Counted from the first letter of the stretch, positions 8,912 to 17,788 are shown. The stretch: DNA of 64,000 bases from Pedobacter nyackensis (GCF_900176505.1 NZ_FWYB01000015.1:87883-151882); one strand, 5' to 3'. Numbers and translations: made by a program. Notes: a model not told the origin generated them from the sequence alone.

Positions 8912-8937
8912 AAAAAGAACAACAAGGAGTTGCTCTT
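8912..8937 (-). terminator. Riboswitch-linked intrinsic terminator
   Basis: Read on the minus strand, AAGAGCAAC (8937-8929), loop TCCTT and GTTGTTCTT (8923-8915) form a 9-bp hairpin with one G-U pair, followed by a short U-run. It starts one base after the aptamer ends and lies upstream of thiS, so it is probably the expression platform: TPP-bound aptamer allows the hairpin to stop transcription. No antiterminator pairing was identified by eye. Confidence 0.65.
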
Positions 8938-9008
8938 ACTTTTCCCTTCGGCAGTACTAACTGCATCAGGTTCAAAGGGTATATCTCAGCGCAAGGCACC
9001 CCTAAAGT
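8938..9008 (-). promoter_or_regulatory. TPP riboswitch (THI box) aptamer
   Basis: On the minus strand the conserved thi-box elements occur in order: GGGGTGCC, CTGAGA, ACCCTTTGAACCTGAT, GTTAGTACTGC and GAAGGGAA. P1 can form between ACTTT (9008-9004) and AAAGT (8942-8938). This is the standard aptamer for thiamine pyrophosphate and lies directly upstream of the thiS-thiC operon, which it should repress when TPP is abundant. Confidence 0.97.
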
Positions 9009-9014
9009 TTTTTG

Positions 9015-9022
9015 TAAATCTA
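9015..9022 (-). promoter_or_regulatory. Possible -7 element for the thi operon
   Basis: On the minus strand TAGATTTA differs from the Bacteroidota -7 consensus TAnnTTTG at one base and would start RNA just before the riboswitch P1. No clear TTG at the proper upstream distance is seen, so this is a weak call. Confidence 0.35.
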
Positions 9023-9113
9023 GTTTATTTTTTTTAAATTCCTAATGGGTATTAAAAATCAATGATTTACTCCCGTTTGACAGTATTAAAAAAAATACCA
9101 GCGAATGAATTGC

Positions 9114-9121
9114 TAGCTTTG
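9114..9121 (+). promoter_or_regulatory. -7 element for the MFS gene
   Basis: TAGCTTTG matches TAnnTTTG exactly and lies 18 nt before the ATG at 9140. It would give a very short leader, and it argues against the upstream in-frame ATG at 9062, which would lie before the promoter. The nearest TTTG (9076-9079) is 34 nt away, too far for a standard -33. Confidence 0.5.
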
Positions 9122-9139
9122 CGGCGCAATACCTCTGTA

Positions 9140-10291
9140 ATGATTTCTACAACAAAACACCGTTTCTATTTAAGTCTGTTTTTCTTTATGTCGGGCTTAA
9201 GTTTTTCAACCTGGGCTTCCAGGATTCCCACAATTAAAGCCGCTTTTGATTTTAATGAGGCTGAATTAGGGAGTATTTTATTGGCATTGCCAATTGGCTC
9301 ACTGCTGGGTTTACCGCTTTCTGGCTGGCTGGTGTCGAAGTACAATAGTCGGGTTCCATTAACGGTAGGATATGGGCTTAATGCCTTTTCACTGGCATTT
9401 ATTGGTTTTGCTCACAATACTTTTACTTTAGTAGTGGCGGTGGTTTTATTTGCCTTTACAACGCGAATTTTTAATATCTCAGTAAATACCCAGGCACTTA
9501 CCTTGCAAAAGCAGTTCGAAAAGAAGATCGTTGGTTCTTTTCATGGATACTGGAGTATAGGCGGAATAGCTGGTATTCTGTTATCTACGCTTTTATTGGG
9601 GCTGGATGTTTCTATACACGTTCACTTTGCGGTGGTTGCCGTTGTAATGCTTGTGGTAACCTTGTATTCGTATCAATTCTTACTAAAGGGGGATCGTGCG
9701 GAGACGGGGAACAAACTCATACTAAGTAAGCCTGATCCCTATATATTTTACCTGGGTATGGTTGTTTTTCTCTGTGCGATATGTGAAGGGGGGATGTTCG
9801 ACTGGAGTGGGATTTACTTCCAGGAGATTATAAAAGTGGAAATTTTTACTTACGGGTATCTGATTTTTATGACTTTTATGGCGACCTCAAGATTTCTTTC
9901 GGATTTGATTGTAGCCCGCTTCGGGATGGCCAAAACTTATATCATGAGTGCATTGTGCATCATTTTTGGGATTGGTCTTGCTGTTGTTTTTCCGCTTTTC
10001 TGGCCAGCTATGATTGGCTTTTCATTGGTAGGATTTGGTACAGCTGCGATTATTCCAATGTCGTATGCATTGGCTGGCGCATCGAAAAAATATTCTGCGG
10101 GAATGGCCATTTCTATCATTGCAACCTATTCGATTACAGGAATGCTGTTAGGTCCACCGTTAATCGGATACCTGGCGCATGCATTTAATTTAAGGGTATC
10201 CTTTGTCATATTTGCCTTGTGTGGGGTATTATTGATTCCCATCACACAAATGTTCTTTAAACATCAAAAGCTTTCAGATAAAACTGATTAA
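9140..10291 (+). CDS. MFS transporter, YbjJ-like
   Basis: 383 aa from the ATG at 9140 (MISTTKHRFYLSLFFF). I prefer it over 9062 because family members begin a few residues before the first helix and because of the promoter element at 9114. The first helix is followed by SFSTWASRIPTIKAAF, typical of the YbjJ-like MFS branch, and about 12 hydrophobic segments are visible; GSFHGYWSIGGIAG (helix 5 region) is also characteristic. The substrate is unknown. It is divergent from the thi operon, with the riboswitch between them; a link to thiamine or sugar uptake is possible but nothing in the sequence shows it. Confidence 0.85.
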   Translation: MISTTKHRFYLSLFFFMSGLSFSTWASRIPTIKAAFDFNEAELGSILLALPIGSLLGLPLSGWLVSKYNSRVPLTVGYGLNAFSLAFIGFAHNTFTLVVAVVLFAFTTRIFNISVNTQALTLQKQFEKKIVGSFHGYWSIGGIAGILLSTLLLGLDVSIHVHFAVVAVVMLVVTLYSYQFLLKGDRAETGNKLILSKPDPYIFYLGMVVFLCAICEGGMFDWSGIYFQEIIKVEIFTYGYLIFMTFMATSRFLSDLIVARFGMAKTYIMSALCIIFGIGLAVVFPLFWPAMIGFSLVGFGTAAIIPMSYALAGASKKYSAGMAISIIATYSITGMLLGPPLIGYLAHAFNLRVSFVIFALCGVLLIPITQMFFKHQKLSDKTD

Positions 10292-10309
10292 TTCGTTTTA
10301 CCTGAAAGC
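10270..10309. terminator. Bidirectional terminator between convergent genes
   Basis: GCTTTCAGATAAAAC (10270-10284) pairs with GTTTTACCTGAAAGC (10295-10309) with one A-C mismatch. The left arm is inside the last codons of the MFS gene. T-runs follow on both strands, so it can also end the minus-strand YtxH transcript. Confidence 0.8.
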
Positions 10310-10345
10310 CTTTGGTTGGTTTATTTAATTTTTTAGTTTACTGTT

Positions 10346-10750
10346 TTAGCCATGTTGAATAGCCTCATTGGCTTCATCAGCAGCTTCCCTTATGCCTGAT
10401 TTTACTTTTCCTAAGTTAGCATCTTTGAAGTCTTTAAAATCCTGCGATACCTCATTGGCCTTACTTTTTATATTGTCAACAACGCGGTCTTTTAGGCCAA
10501 CCAAATCATTTTTTTGTGTAGATATACGTTCCTTCATGGTATGAAGGGTATCCTTAATGTTTCCTGCTGCGTCTGACGCTTTATCGGAAATTCGTCCTCT
10601 TGTTCTTTTACCGCTTTCAGGGGCAAATAGCACACCCAATACCGCACCAACTGCAAGTCCGGTTAATAAGGCTACAATTGCGCCAGAACTATCAGTCGGT
10701 TTATATGACATATTTGATAAGCGGTCGGAAACTAGTTTTCTGTAATTCAT
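10346..10750 (-). CDS. YtxH-domain protein
   Basis: 134 aa. A single glycine-rich membrane segment (SSGAIVALLTGLAVGAVLGV, about residues 21-40) is followed by LFAPESGKRTRGRI, the YtxH signature, and a long amphipathic, lysine- and alanine-rich helical tail. The family is linked to general stress in Bacillus; its biochemical role is unknown. It is a single gene, convergent with the MFS gene. Confidence 0.85.
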   Translation of the reverse strand: MNYRKLVSDRLSNMSYKPTDSSGAIVALLTGLAVGAVLGVLFAPESGKRTRGRISDKASDAAGNIKDTLHTMKERISTQKNDLVGLKDRVVDNIKSKANEVSQDFKDFKDANLGKVKSGIREAADEANEAIQHG

Positions 10751-10898
10751 AACTTCTTTTATTGAGGTAAAACATCTTTTGTCTTAATAAACACAGGGCA
10801 GGCTATAGTGTTTTAATAAAAAAATAATCTGTTAGAGATTGAATCCAATTTTGCTTTGACAATGATGTGTTTTCTTTTGTTTTACCTCAGATTTGGAT

Positions 10899-10938
10899 AA
10901 CCCTTGATTAACCTTTGGGTAAGGGTTGGTTAACCCTT
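10899..10938. repeat. AACCCTT/AAGGGTT inverted repeat cluster
   Basis: Three copies of a 7-mer alternate in orientation: AACCCTT (10899-10905), AAGGGTT (10921-10927) and AACCCTT (10932-10938). The last two form a perfect 7-bp palindrome around GGTT. It lies in the 406-nt intergenic region between the YtxH gene and the next MFS gene; an operator is possible. Confidence 0.45.
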
Positions 10939-11055
10939 GCTATACCCCAAGGCTTAATGAATGCTTATTCATCCCTTACTCAACAGCTACTCAATGACGA
11001 GTGCATGTTGTCTTTGTCCCGCGATAAGTTTGCATAGTTTACCAGTAATTATATA

Positions 11056-11125
11056 GCATTCATATCGAATGCAAAATTTACCTAATAAAGACTAATCGGG
11101 GATAATTTATTACCTAATTTTGCAT
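11056..11125 (+). promoter_or_regulatory. Promoter/operator region of the AraJ-like MFS gene
   Basis: TAATTTTG (11115-11122) matches the -7 consensus exactly. Around it are a palindrome GCATTC-N5-GAATGC (11056-11072), a 10-bp inverted repeat ATGCAAAATT (11069-11078) with AATTTTGCAT (11116-11125), and direct repeats TTACCTAAT at 11078 and 11110, 32 nt apart. This density of symmetry suggests regulator binding, but no regulator gene is adjacent. Confidence 0.5.
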
Positions 11126-11156
11126 CGTGTATTTATTACACTAACTGCCGTACAAA

Positions 11157-12314
11157 ATGAAGAAAAGCTTACTTGCACTAACACTTGGGGGATTAGGAAT
11201 TGGCATCACTGAATTTGTGATGATGGGCTTGCTGCCTGATATTGCTAAAGATTTATCGATCACTATTCCTCAAGCGGGGCATCTGATTTCCGCTTATGCG
11301 CTGGGGGTGGTGATAGGCGCTCCGGTTTTAGTGGCCATTGCTGGAAGTTATCCTCCAAAAAAGATATTAATGGCTTTGATGATGATGTTTGTTGCTTTCA
11401 ACGCATTATCAGCGTTTGCTCCGGATTATAGCACAATGTTTATTGCGCGTTTACTTGCAGGCTTGCCTCATGGCGCTTTTTTTGGTGTGGGATCTGTAGT
11501 TGCCAGTAAACTGGCTGAAAAAGGGAAAGCTGCGCAGGCGGTCTCCCTGATGTTTGCTGGTTTAACTATTGCCAATGTCATCGGGGTTCCGCTTGGCACC
11601 TATATTGGCCACAATTATTCCTGGAGATACACCTTTGTCATCATTGTTGCAGTAGGTTTAATCACCCTTTTAAGTCTGAAGGTTTGGATGCCTGTTATGA
11701 AGGCAACCAAGGATAGGGATTTAAAGAAAGAACTTGGATTTTTTAAATTACCTGAGGCCTGGTTAATCATTCTGATGATCGCAATCGGAACGGGTGGCTT
11801 GTTCTCCTGGTACAGTTATATTGCACCTTTGCTGACTGACGTTTCAGGTTTTTCTTCTGATTCTATTACTTACATCCTTGTTTTGGCAGGTTTAGGTATG
11901 TTGGTAGGTAATTTTATAGGTGGTAAGCTGGCCGATAAATTTTCCCCGGCAAAAGCCTCAGTTTCTCTGTTAATCACAATGGCTATTTCGCTGGTTTTTG
12001 TTTATTTTGTTTCTGATAATCAAACGCTTTCTTTGGTAATGACTTTCGTTACCGGTGCTGTGGCTTTTGCTTTAGCTGCGCCAATTCAGATGTTGATGAT
12101 CAACACGGCCAAAGGATCTGAAATGCTGGCTGCTTCTGTAAGTCAGGCTAGTTTCAACATTGGTAATGCTTTAGGGGCGTTTTTAGGTGGCTTACCATTG
12201 GCGGCAGGATATGGTTATACCTCACCTGTAACAGTGGGCACGCTAATGGCCTTAACAGGAGCGCTGTTCGCATGGGTACTGATTGCCAGAACCAAAAGAA
12301 TGGCTGTGAATTAA
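11157..12314 (+). CDS. MFS transporter, AraJ/DHA1 family
   Basis: 385 aa with about 12 membrane segments. The N-terminus LGGLGIGITEFVMMGLLPDI is the hallmark of the AraJ/YdhP/chloramphenicol-resistance branch of drug:H+ antiporters, and the motif-C-like stretch LLAGLPHGAFFGVG is also present. Export of sugars or drugs is typical for the family; the actual substrate is unknown. It has its own promoter region with inverted repeats, so induction by a regulator is plausible. Confidence 0.9.
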   Translation: MKKSLLALTLGGLGIGITEFVMMGLLPDIAKDLSITIPQAGHLISAYALGVVIGAPVLVAIAGSYPPKKILMALMMMFVAFNALSAFAPDYSTMFIARLLAGLPHGAFFGVGSVVASKLAEKGKAAQAVSLMFAGLTIANVIGVPLGTYIGHNYSWRYTFVIIVAVGLITLLSLKVWMPVMKATKDRDLKKELGFFKLPEAWLIILMIAIGTGGLFSWYSYIAPLLTDVSGFSSDSITYILVLAGLGMLVGNFIGGKLADKFSPAKASVSLLITMAISLVFVYFVSDNQTLSLVMTFVTGAVAFALAAPIQMLMINTAKGSEMLAASVSQASFNIGNALGAFLGGLPLAAGYGYTSPVTVGTLMALTGALFAWVLIARTKRMAVN

Positions 12315-12365
12315 CCCTTTTTGTTTTTTTTAATTCGTAATTTTAATTTACCTAAAATGGTATTT

Positions 12366-12935
12366 ATGGAAGCGGATTACCTATCAAGTGTTAAAAAGCA
12401 ATTTGAGTATTATAAAATATTGGGCGAAAGGACAATGGAACAAGTCTCGGAAGCGCAATTGTTCTGGCAATATAATGCCGATAGCAATAGTATTGCTACC
12501 ATTGTAAAGCATCTTTCCGGTAATATGATTTCGCGCTGGACGGACTTCCTGACTTCGGACGGAGAGAAGGCGACGCGTAACAGGGAAACAGAATTTGATA
12601 ATGATGTTCCTACTAAAGCTGCTGTACTAGAACTTTGGAATGATGGCTGGAAGTGTTTTCTGGATACTTTATATGCGTTAAAAGATGAGGACTTAGGGAA
12701 GGAAATCTTTATACGTAACATGGGACATACGGTTACCGAGGCCATTAATCGACAACTTGCTCATTATCCATATCACATCGGACAAATGGTGTTTATAGGA
12801 AAAATGCTGTGTGGCGAAAAATGGGTTTCTTTATCTATTCCCAAAGGTAAATCTGAGTCTTATAATGCCGATAAATTTGCTCAGCCCAAACATAAAGAAC
12901 ACTTCACCAAAGAGTTTATCGAAAAAAAGAAATAA
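12366..12935 (+). CDS. DinB-like / DUF1572 family protein
   Basis: 189 aa from the ATG at 12366 (MEADYLSSVKKQFEYYK), which matches the way family members begin; in-frame ATGs at 12357 and 12321 are alternatives. It is a four-helix-bundle protein with the metal-ligand histidines expected of the DinB/YfiT superfamily: the first in IVKHLSGNM and the pair in AHYPYHIGQM. The family includes thiol transferases and many proteins of unknown function. It starts about 50 nt after the MFS gene and may be co-transcribed with it. Confidence 0.82.
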   Translation: MEADYLSSVKKQFEYYKILGERTMEQVSEAQLFWQYNADSNSIATIVKHLSGNMISRWTDFLTSDGEKATRNRETEFDNDVPTKAAVLELWNDGWKCFLDTLYALKDEDLGKEIFIRNMGHTVTEAINRQLAHYPYHIGQMVFIGKMLCGEKWVSLSIPKGKSESYNADKFAQPKHKEHFTKEFIEKKK

Positions 12936-12993
12936 TAAAGAAGCATATTCTATTGCTTTTTATTCTAGTATAAATATTTAATTTTTTGCTTTT

Positions 12994-15138
12994 ATGAAAC
13001 CAATTACCCGGAAAGGCTTGTTACTTTTGGCTATATTATCACCCATAATGGCCGACGCACAATTGAAGAATACACAAAAACCTGTAATGACTTACCCTGA
13101 GACAAAGAAAGAAGACATAAAAGATAATTATTTTGGAACTGAAGTAGTAGACCCATACCGTTGGCTGGAAGATGACCGGTCGGAGGAGACTAAAGCCTGG
13201 GTGATAGCACAAAATGCCGTTTCGCAAAAGTACATGGCACAGATTCCTTACCGCAATCAGATTAAAACGCGTTTAACTCATTTGATGAACTACGAGAAGT
13301 ACTCGCAACCTTTTAAAGAAGGCCCGTATACTTACTATTATAAGAATACGGGGTTACAAAACCAAAGTGTATTGTATCGTCAGAAAGAAGGAGGGGAACC
13401 TGAGATTTTCCTTGATCCAAATACTTTTTCTAAGGACGCTACCACTTCCTTGGCTAGTATTGATTTTTCTAAGGATGGCAGCATTTGTGCTTATCAACTA
13501 TCTGCAGGTGGTTCAGACTGGACAACCGTAGTGGTAATGAAAACTGCTGATAAAACAATCGTTGGTGATGCGCTTGTGGATGTGAAGTTCTCGGGCATCG
13601 CCTGGCAGGGAAATGAAGGTTTTTATTATTCCAGCTATGATAAGCCCAAGGAGGGTAGTCAGTTGTCGGGCCTTACTCAATACCATAAAGTATATTTCCA
13701 TAAGTTAGGAACGGATCAAAAAGATGATGTGCTGATATTCGGTGGTGAAAAAACTCCACGCAGGTATGTAGGAGCTGATCTTACGGAGGATGAGCGTTAC
13801 CTGATCATTTCGGCAGCAAATACAACCTCCGGCAATGAGCTTTATATCAAAGACCTTAATAAGCCGAATTCGGCTATTGTCAATGTAGTGGATAACTTTG
13901 ATCAAAATCATTCCATTATTGATAATGAAGGTAGCAAACTCTATATCTATACTAATTTAAAGGCGCCAAACGGTCGTGTGGTTACTGTTGATGCTGCAGA
14001 TCCCAGACCGGCAAACTGGAAGGTTTTGATTAAAGAAACCAAGAATGTTTTAACGCCTTCGGCAGGCGGCGGTAAGCTGTTTGCTAATTATATTGTAGAT
14101 GCGGTGACTAAGGTTTTTCAATACGATAGAGGCGGTAAGTTCGAACATGAAATTGAACTTCCTGGATTGGGAACCGCTATTGGTTTTAGCAGTAAGGAAA
14201 AAGAAAAGGAGTTGTTTTATACTTTTACCTCCTACGTTTACCCCACTACGATTTTTAAATACGACATCAGCACGGGTAAATCTACTTTGTACAAGAAATC
14301 AGGTGTAGATTTTGATCCTTTAAAATACGAGTCGCAGCAATTTTTCTATACTTCGAAGGATGGTACCAAAGTACCTGTAATAGTTACCTATAGAAAGGGA
14401 ATTGAGCTGGACGGTAAAAATGCAACCGTTTTATATGGTTATGGAGGCTTTAACATTAGTCTTACACCTGCTTTTAGCACATCCGTAGTAGCTTTGTTGG
14501 AGCAGGGGGGAATTTATGCAGTAGCTAATCTACGTGGCGGAGGCGAATACGGAGAGGCATGGCATGTTGGGGGTACAAAATTGCAAAAGCAAAATGTATT
14601 TGATGATTTTATTGCTGCAGCCGAATTCCTGATTGCGAAGAAATACACATCTAAAGATTACCTGGCTATAATGGGTGGCTCTAATGGCGGATTGCTGGTC
14701 GGTGCTGTTATGGCGCAGCGTCCGGAATTGTTTAAGGTTGCTTTTCCGGCTGTAGGGGTGCTGGACATGTTGCGTTACCATAAATTCACATCAGGCGCAG
14801 GTTGGGCATATGATTATGGTACTTCTGAGGATAACAAAGCGATGTTTGAATATTTGTATAAATATTCTCCGGTGCATGCTTTGAAGCTGGGAGTTTCATA
14901 CCCAGCAACATTAGTTACCACTGCGGATCATGACGATAGGGTTGTACCTGCACATTCTTTTAAGTTCGCTGCTACCTTGCAAAAAGATCAGGGAGGTAAG
15001 GCTCCGGTCCTGATCAGTATTCAAACCAATGCAGGTCATGGTGCCGGAAAACCTACAGACAAAGCTATTGAAGAGATTGCGGATAAGTGGGCCTTTATGT
15101 TTTACAATATGGGGCTGACGTATAAGACGGTAGAATAG
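12994..15138 (+). CDS. Prolyl oligopeptidase, S9A family, exported
   Basis: 714 aa. An N-terminal signal peptide (GLLLLAILSPIMADAQ) sends it to the periplasm. Residues about 30-430 are the beta-propeller (PVMTYPETKKED, DPYRWLEDDRS at the start) and the rest is the alpha/beta-hydrolase. The triad is visible: Ser563 in GGSNGG, an Asp in the ADHDDRV segment (645-649) and His682 in NAGHG. The enzyme cleaves after proline in short peptides. It is close to the canonical family (VVPAHS, GGGEYGEAWH). It is convergent with the thioredoxin-like gene. Confidence 0.96.
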   Translation: MKPITRKGLLLLAILSPIMADAQLKNTQKPVMTYPETKKEDIKDNYFGTEVVDPYRWLEDDRSEETKAWVIAQNAVSQKYMAQIPYRNQIKTRLTHLMNYEKYSQPFKEGPYTYYYKNTGLQNQSVLYRQKEGGEPEIFLDPNTFSKDATTSLASIDFSKDGSICAYQLSAGGSDWTTVVVMKTADKTIVGDALVDVKFSGIAWQGNEGFYYSSYDKPKEGSQLSGLTQYHKVYFHKLGTDQKDDVLIFGGEKTPRRYVGADLTEDERYLIISAANTTSGNELYIKDLNKPNSAIVNVVDNFDQNHSIIDNEGSKLYIYTNLKAPNGRVVTVDAADPRPANWKVLIKETKNVLTPSAGGGKLFANYIVDAVTKVFQYDRGGKFEHEIELPGLGTAIGFSSKEKEKELFYTFTSYVYPTTIFKYDISTGKSTLYKKSGVDFDPLKYESQQFFYTSKDGTKVPVIVTYRKGIELDGKNATVLYGYGGFNISLTPAFSTSVVALLEQGGIYAVANLRGGGEYGEAWHVGGTKLQKQNVFDDFIAAAEFLIAKKYTSKDYLAIMGGSNGGLLVGAVMAQRPELFKVAFPAVGVLDMLRYHKFTSGAGWAYDYGTSEDNKAMFEYLYKYSPVHALKLGVSYPATLVTTADHDDRVVPAHSFKFAATLQKDQGGKAPVLISIQTNAGHGAGKPTDKAIEEIADKWAFMFYNMGLTYKTVE

Positions 15139-15145
15139 AGTAATA

Positions 15146-15634
15146 CTACTTTCCGTTTATTCTGTTAAAGAATTTAGGCACGTCGCGCTCATTGCTAGAG
15201 TAAAACTCGAGTTTTTTATCTTTACCGTATAAGTATAGGGAAGGATATTGTTGAGGATGAAACAGTGGAACAAATACATGGTCACGGTCTTGTAATACCG
15301 TAACATTTTTCATGTCTTTTAATGGCTTTCCAAAGTTGTCCATGAAATAATTGATAGAACGGAATTCGTCCTGAGAAACAAGATATAGGTTGGCTTCGGC
15401 CAACTCTTTGCTTCTTTTAGATAGGTTTGAAGCTACTTTTTGGCAATGATCACAGGTTGCATCAAATAGGATGATAAGCGATTTAGGTCCCTTAGCAATT
15501 TTATCTGTAGAAAAGGTGGTCCCATCCGCTTTATAGAAAATGGCTCTTGGCATATCGGTTCCGGGTATTGGTTTTTGTGCCATTGCAGTTATTGAACCAA
15601 CTGTGATGAAAAGGGCAAGGAATAATTGTTTCAT
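15146..15634 (-). CDS. Exported thioredoxin-like protein
   Basis: 162 aa with a signal peptide ending AMAQ at residue 20. The thioredoxin fold is indicated by LIILFDATCDHCQKVA with a CDHC redox pair (Cys61, Cys64) and a cis-proline candidate in QQYPSLYLYG. It should act in periplasmic thiol redox or as a TlpA/redoxin-like protein. It stands alone, 7 nt from the convergent peptidase gene. Confidence 0.8.
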   Translation of the reverse strand: MKQLFLALFITVGSITAMAQKPIPGTDMPRAIFYKADGTTFSTDKIAKGPKSLIILFDATCDHCQKVASNLSKRSKELAEANLYLVSQDEFRSINYFMDNFGKPLKDMKNVTVLQDRDHVFVPLFHPQQYPSLYLYGKDKKLEFYSSNERDVPKFFNRINGK

Positions 15635-15742
15635 AGCTATAGTTTTAGATATAGAGTTGCTAATATCTGTTTTATTTCAAAATTCTCCTGACATTTTTCC
15701 TTTTGATTTGTTAAGTACTTAATAAGTATATTTTTTTAATAT

Positions 15743-15782
15743 AAAATCAGAAAAGGCCTGTAAACAGGCCTTTTCTGATTTT
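15743..15782. terminator. Terminator after the histidine kinase gene
   Basis: AAAATCAGAAAAGGCCTGT (15743-15761) and ACAGGCCTTTTCTGATTTT (15764-15782) form a long, perfect stem. It overlaps the stop codon of the kinase on the minus strand and has T-runs on both sides. Confidence 0.88.
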
Positions 15783-17112
15783 ACATGGATTCTGTATAGA
15801 TCCCTGCAGGAAAAAGTAAACTGAAGGTACTGCCTACATTTACCTCAGAATTAACCTTAATAGTGATGCCATGATATAGACAAATGCTCTTCACTATTGA
15901 AAGCCCGAGTCCATATCCTACATTCTTATTTAAATTGGTTTTTCTAAATCGGTCGAAAATAAAAGCTTGTTCTTCGGCTGCAATACCGATACCCGTATCT
16001 GCTATAGCAATTAAATATCCGGAGTTGCTTAGCTGGTCGGTAATAATGATGCTGCCTTTATTTACATTGTACTTAATGGCATTATTGATCAGGTTATAGA
16101 ACAGTTGGAAGAGCAGGTCTCTGTTAACCCCATTCAGGAATAAATTCGGGTTTAGTTTAAGTTTGATATGAAGCTCTTTTTCTTCTAAACGATGGCTGAT
16201 TTCCTCAACCACCTCGTTTAATAGCTCTGCAGGTTTTAGTGTGTCGGATTTAACAAATTGTTCGTTTTCAATTCTTGAAATCAGGAGCAGGGAGTTAGAG
16301 ATTTTCTTTAATCTGTCCAGTGTTTTCATCATTTCTACAATTCTGATCACAACACTATCACTCAGTTGTTCATCTCCAATCAGGTTCTCCATTTTATTTT
16401 GAAGGATGCTGATTGGTGTCATCAGTTCGTGCGAGGCATTGGCCGTGAATTCACGTTCCTTTTCAAAAGCTTCGTTAATCTGCTCCATCAGTAAGATTAA
16501 AGACTCATCGAGGTATTTAAAATCATAGGTCGAGGTTTCTACCGGAATAAAGCGGTCTTTAAAAGGAAATTTTCTGTTCGTCAGTTTTGATTTGATAATC
16601 TTCCCTAAAGGCCTGATGAGTATTCGGGTAAATAGAAGGTCGAACAATAACGTAATCGCAATTAAGCCCATCAATACGTATAAAGCGATTCGTTGTAAGG
16701 GCTTGTTGTATTGATTGATACTGGAGATGGTCTTTCCGATTTCCAGTAGGTAGGGTTTCTGCTGGAAATTAAAGGTATGCATCAGTATTCTGTAATTGAG
16801 GGTATCCTGTTCTACCACTCTTTGTGCGGTTTTGATGGTATCAATTGGTAATCCCTTAATGGCGGGTTCAAGTGCAATGTATTCCTCCTTAAGCATGGTG
16901 TAGCTACCATAGCTATCCTCGCCCTGTAGGTAATGCTCAATGCCTTTTTTTTGGACAATCTGAATCACCTTGTCTTGCTGCCTGCGGAGCGAATAATTGG
17001 TGTATTCGGAAACAATCCCATCTACCAGGAAAGGTAGGGATACAATAAATAACAATACTACTACGAGCTTAGAGCTGGTAATGAAGAGGATTAGTTTGGA
17101 GGATAGCTTCAC
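15781..17112 (-). CDS. Sensor histidine kinase of two-component system
   Basis: 443 aa. Two membrane helices (about 8-30 and 145-165, LYVLMGLIAITLLFDLLF) bracket a periplasmic sensor region of about 110 aa without a recognisable domain. The kinase core has the H-box FTANASHELMTPIS (His228), N-box QLFYNLINNAIKYN, G1 IADTGIGI and G2 GYGLGLS. Only 1 nt separates it from the response regulator stop, so the pair is co-translated. The signal sensed is unknown; the neighbouring regulon of small exported charged proteins hints at an envelope signal. Confidence 0.94.
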   Translation of the reverse strand: MKLSSKLILFITSSKLVVVLLFIVSLPFLVDGIVSEYTNYSLRRQQDKVIQIVQKKGIEHYLQGEDSYGSYTMLKEEYIALEPAIKGLPIDTIKTAQRVVEQDTLNYRILMHTFNFQQKPYLLEIGKTISSINQYNKPLQRIALYVLMGLIAITLLFDLLFTRILIRPLGKIIKSKLTNRKFPFKDRFIPVETSTYDFKYLDESLILLMEQINEAFEKEREFTANASHELMTPISILQNKMENLIGDEQLSDSVVIRIVEMMKTLDRLKKISNSLLLISRIENEQFVKSDTLKPAELLNEVVEEISHRLEEKELHIKLKLNPNLFLNGVNRDLLFQLFYNLINNAIKYNVNKGSIIITDQLSNSGYLIAIADTGIGIAAEEQAFIFDRFRKTNLNKNVGYGLGLSIVKSICLYHGITIKVNSEVNVGSTFSLLFPAGIYTESM

Positions 17113-17113
17113 G

Positions 17114-17788
17114 TTATTTTTTTATTCGGTAACCGACACCGCGAACGGTTTCAATGAAGTCGGCAGGTGCCCAGGTATTTAATTTCTTTCTGATGTTTTT
17201 AATATGCGCATCAATGTAGTTGGAATCGTAATCGTCATCAGCAAAAGTGCCCCAGATATGTTCACTAAGCTGCATTCGGGTGAGTACACGATTGTTGTGC
17301 AGGAAAAGATAGCTGAGCAGGTCAAATTCTTTGCGCGACAATTCTATTTGGTTATCACCGAATAGGACCAATCGTTTTTGCAGGTCGAGTTTAAAATCCC
17401 CTAAAGGCAATAGTTCTTCTTTGACATTGAATTTACGGCGTGCTATGGCTTGCATCCTGGATTGGAGTTCCAGTAATGAAAAGGGTTTTGCCAGGTAATC
17501 GTCGGCACCCAGGTCGAGTCCTGTAATGCGATCTTCCAGGTTTCCTCTTGCTGTTAGAATGATATATGCTGCGTCGGGATTATGCTTTTTTGCTTTTGGC
17601 AGCAAAGTCAGACCATCGCCATCGGGCAGGCCCAGATCAAGTAGGATGAAGTCATAGCTATTCATCTCCATTTTTTCGAGCCCATCTTTAATATTGTGCG
17701 CCAGGTCGCAAACATAAAATGCCTTTTTCAGGAAATCTTCCATCTCATAGGCGAGCGTTTTTTCATCTTCTACAATCAGAACTTTCAT
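17114..17788 (-). CDS. OmpR/PhoB-family response regulator
   Basis: 224 aa. The receiver domain (1-118) has acidic EDE (7-9), phospho-acceptor Asp51 in LLDLGLPDGDG, and Lys101 in LAKPFS. Residues about 125-224 are an OmpR winged helix (SRKEFDLLSYL, HIWGTF, NYIDAHIKNIRKKL, TVRGVGYRI). OmpR-type dimers bind head-to-tail repeats spaced about 10-11 bp; exactly such repeats, with an 11-bp period, occur upstream of this operon and of the divergent gene, so autoregulation is likely. Confidence 0.96.
   Translation of the reverse strand: MKVLIVEDEKTLAYEMEDFLKKAFYVCDLAHNIKDGLEKMEMNSYDFILLDLGLPDGDGLTLLPKAKKHNPDAAYIILTARGNLEDRITGLDLGADDYLAKPFSLLELQSRMQAIARRKFNVKEELLPLGDFKLDLQKRLVLFGDNQIELSRKEFDLLSYLFLHNNRVLTRMQLSEHIWGTFADDDYDSNYIDAHIKNIRKKLNTWAPADFIETVRGVGYRIKK

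Noticed and set aside
9062..9139. N-terminal extension of the MFS gene from the ATG at 9062
   Set aside because: A consensus -7 element at 9114 lies inside it, the extension adds 26 residues before the normal MFS start, and homologues usually begin near the first helix.
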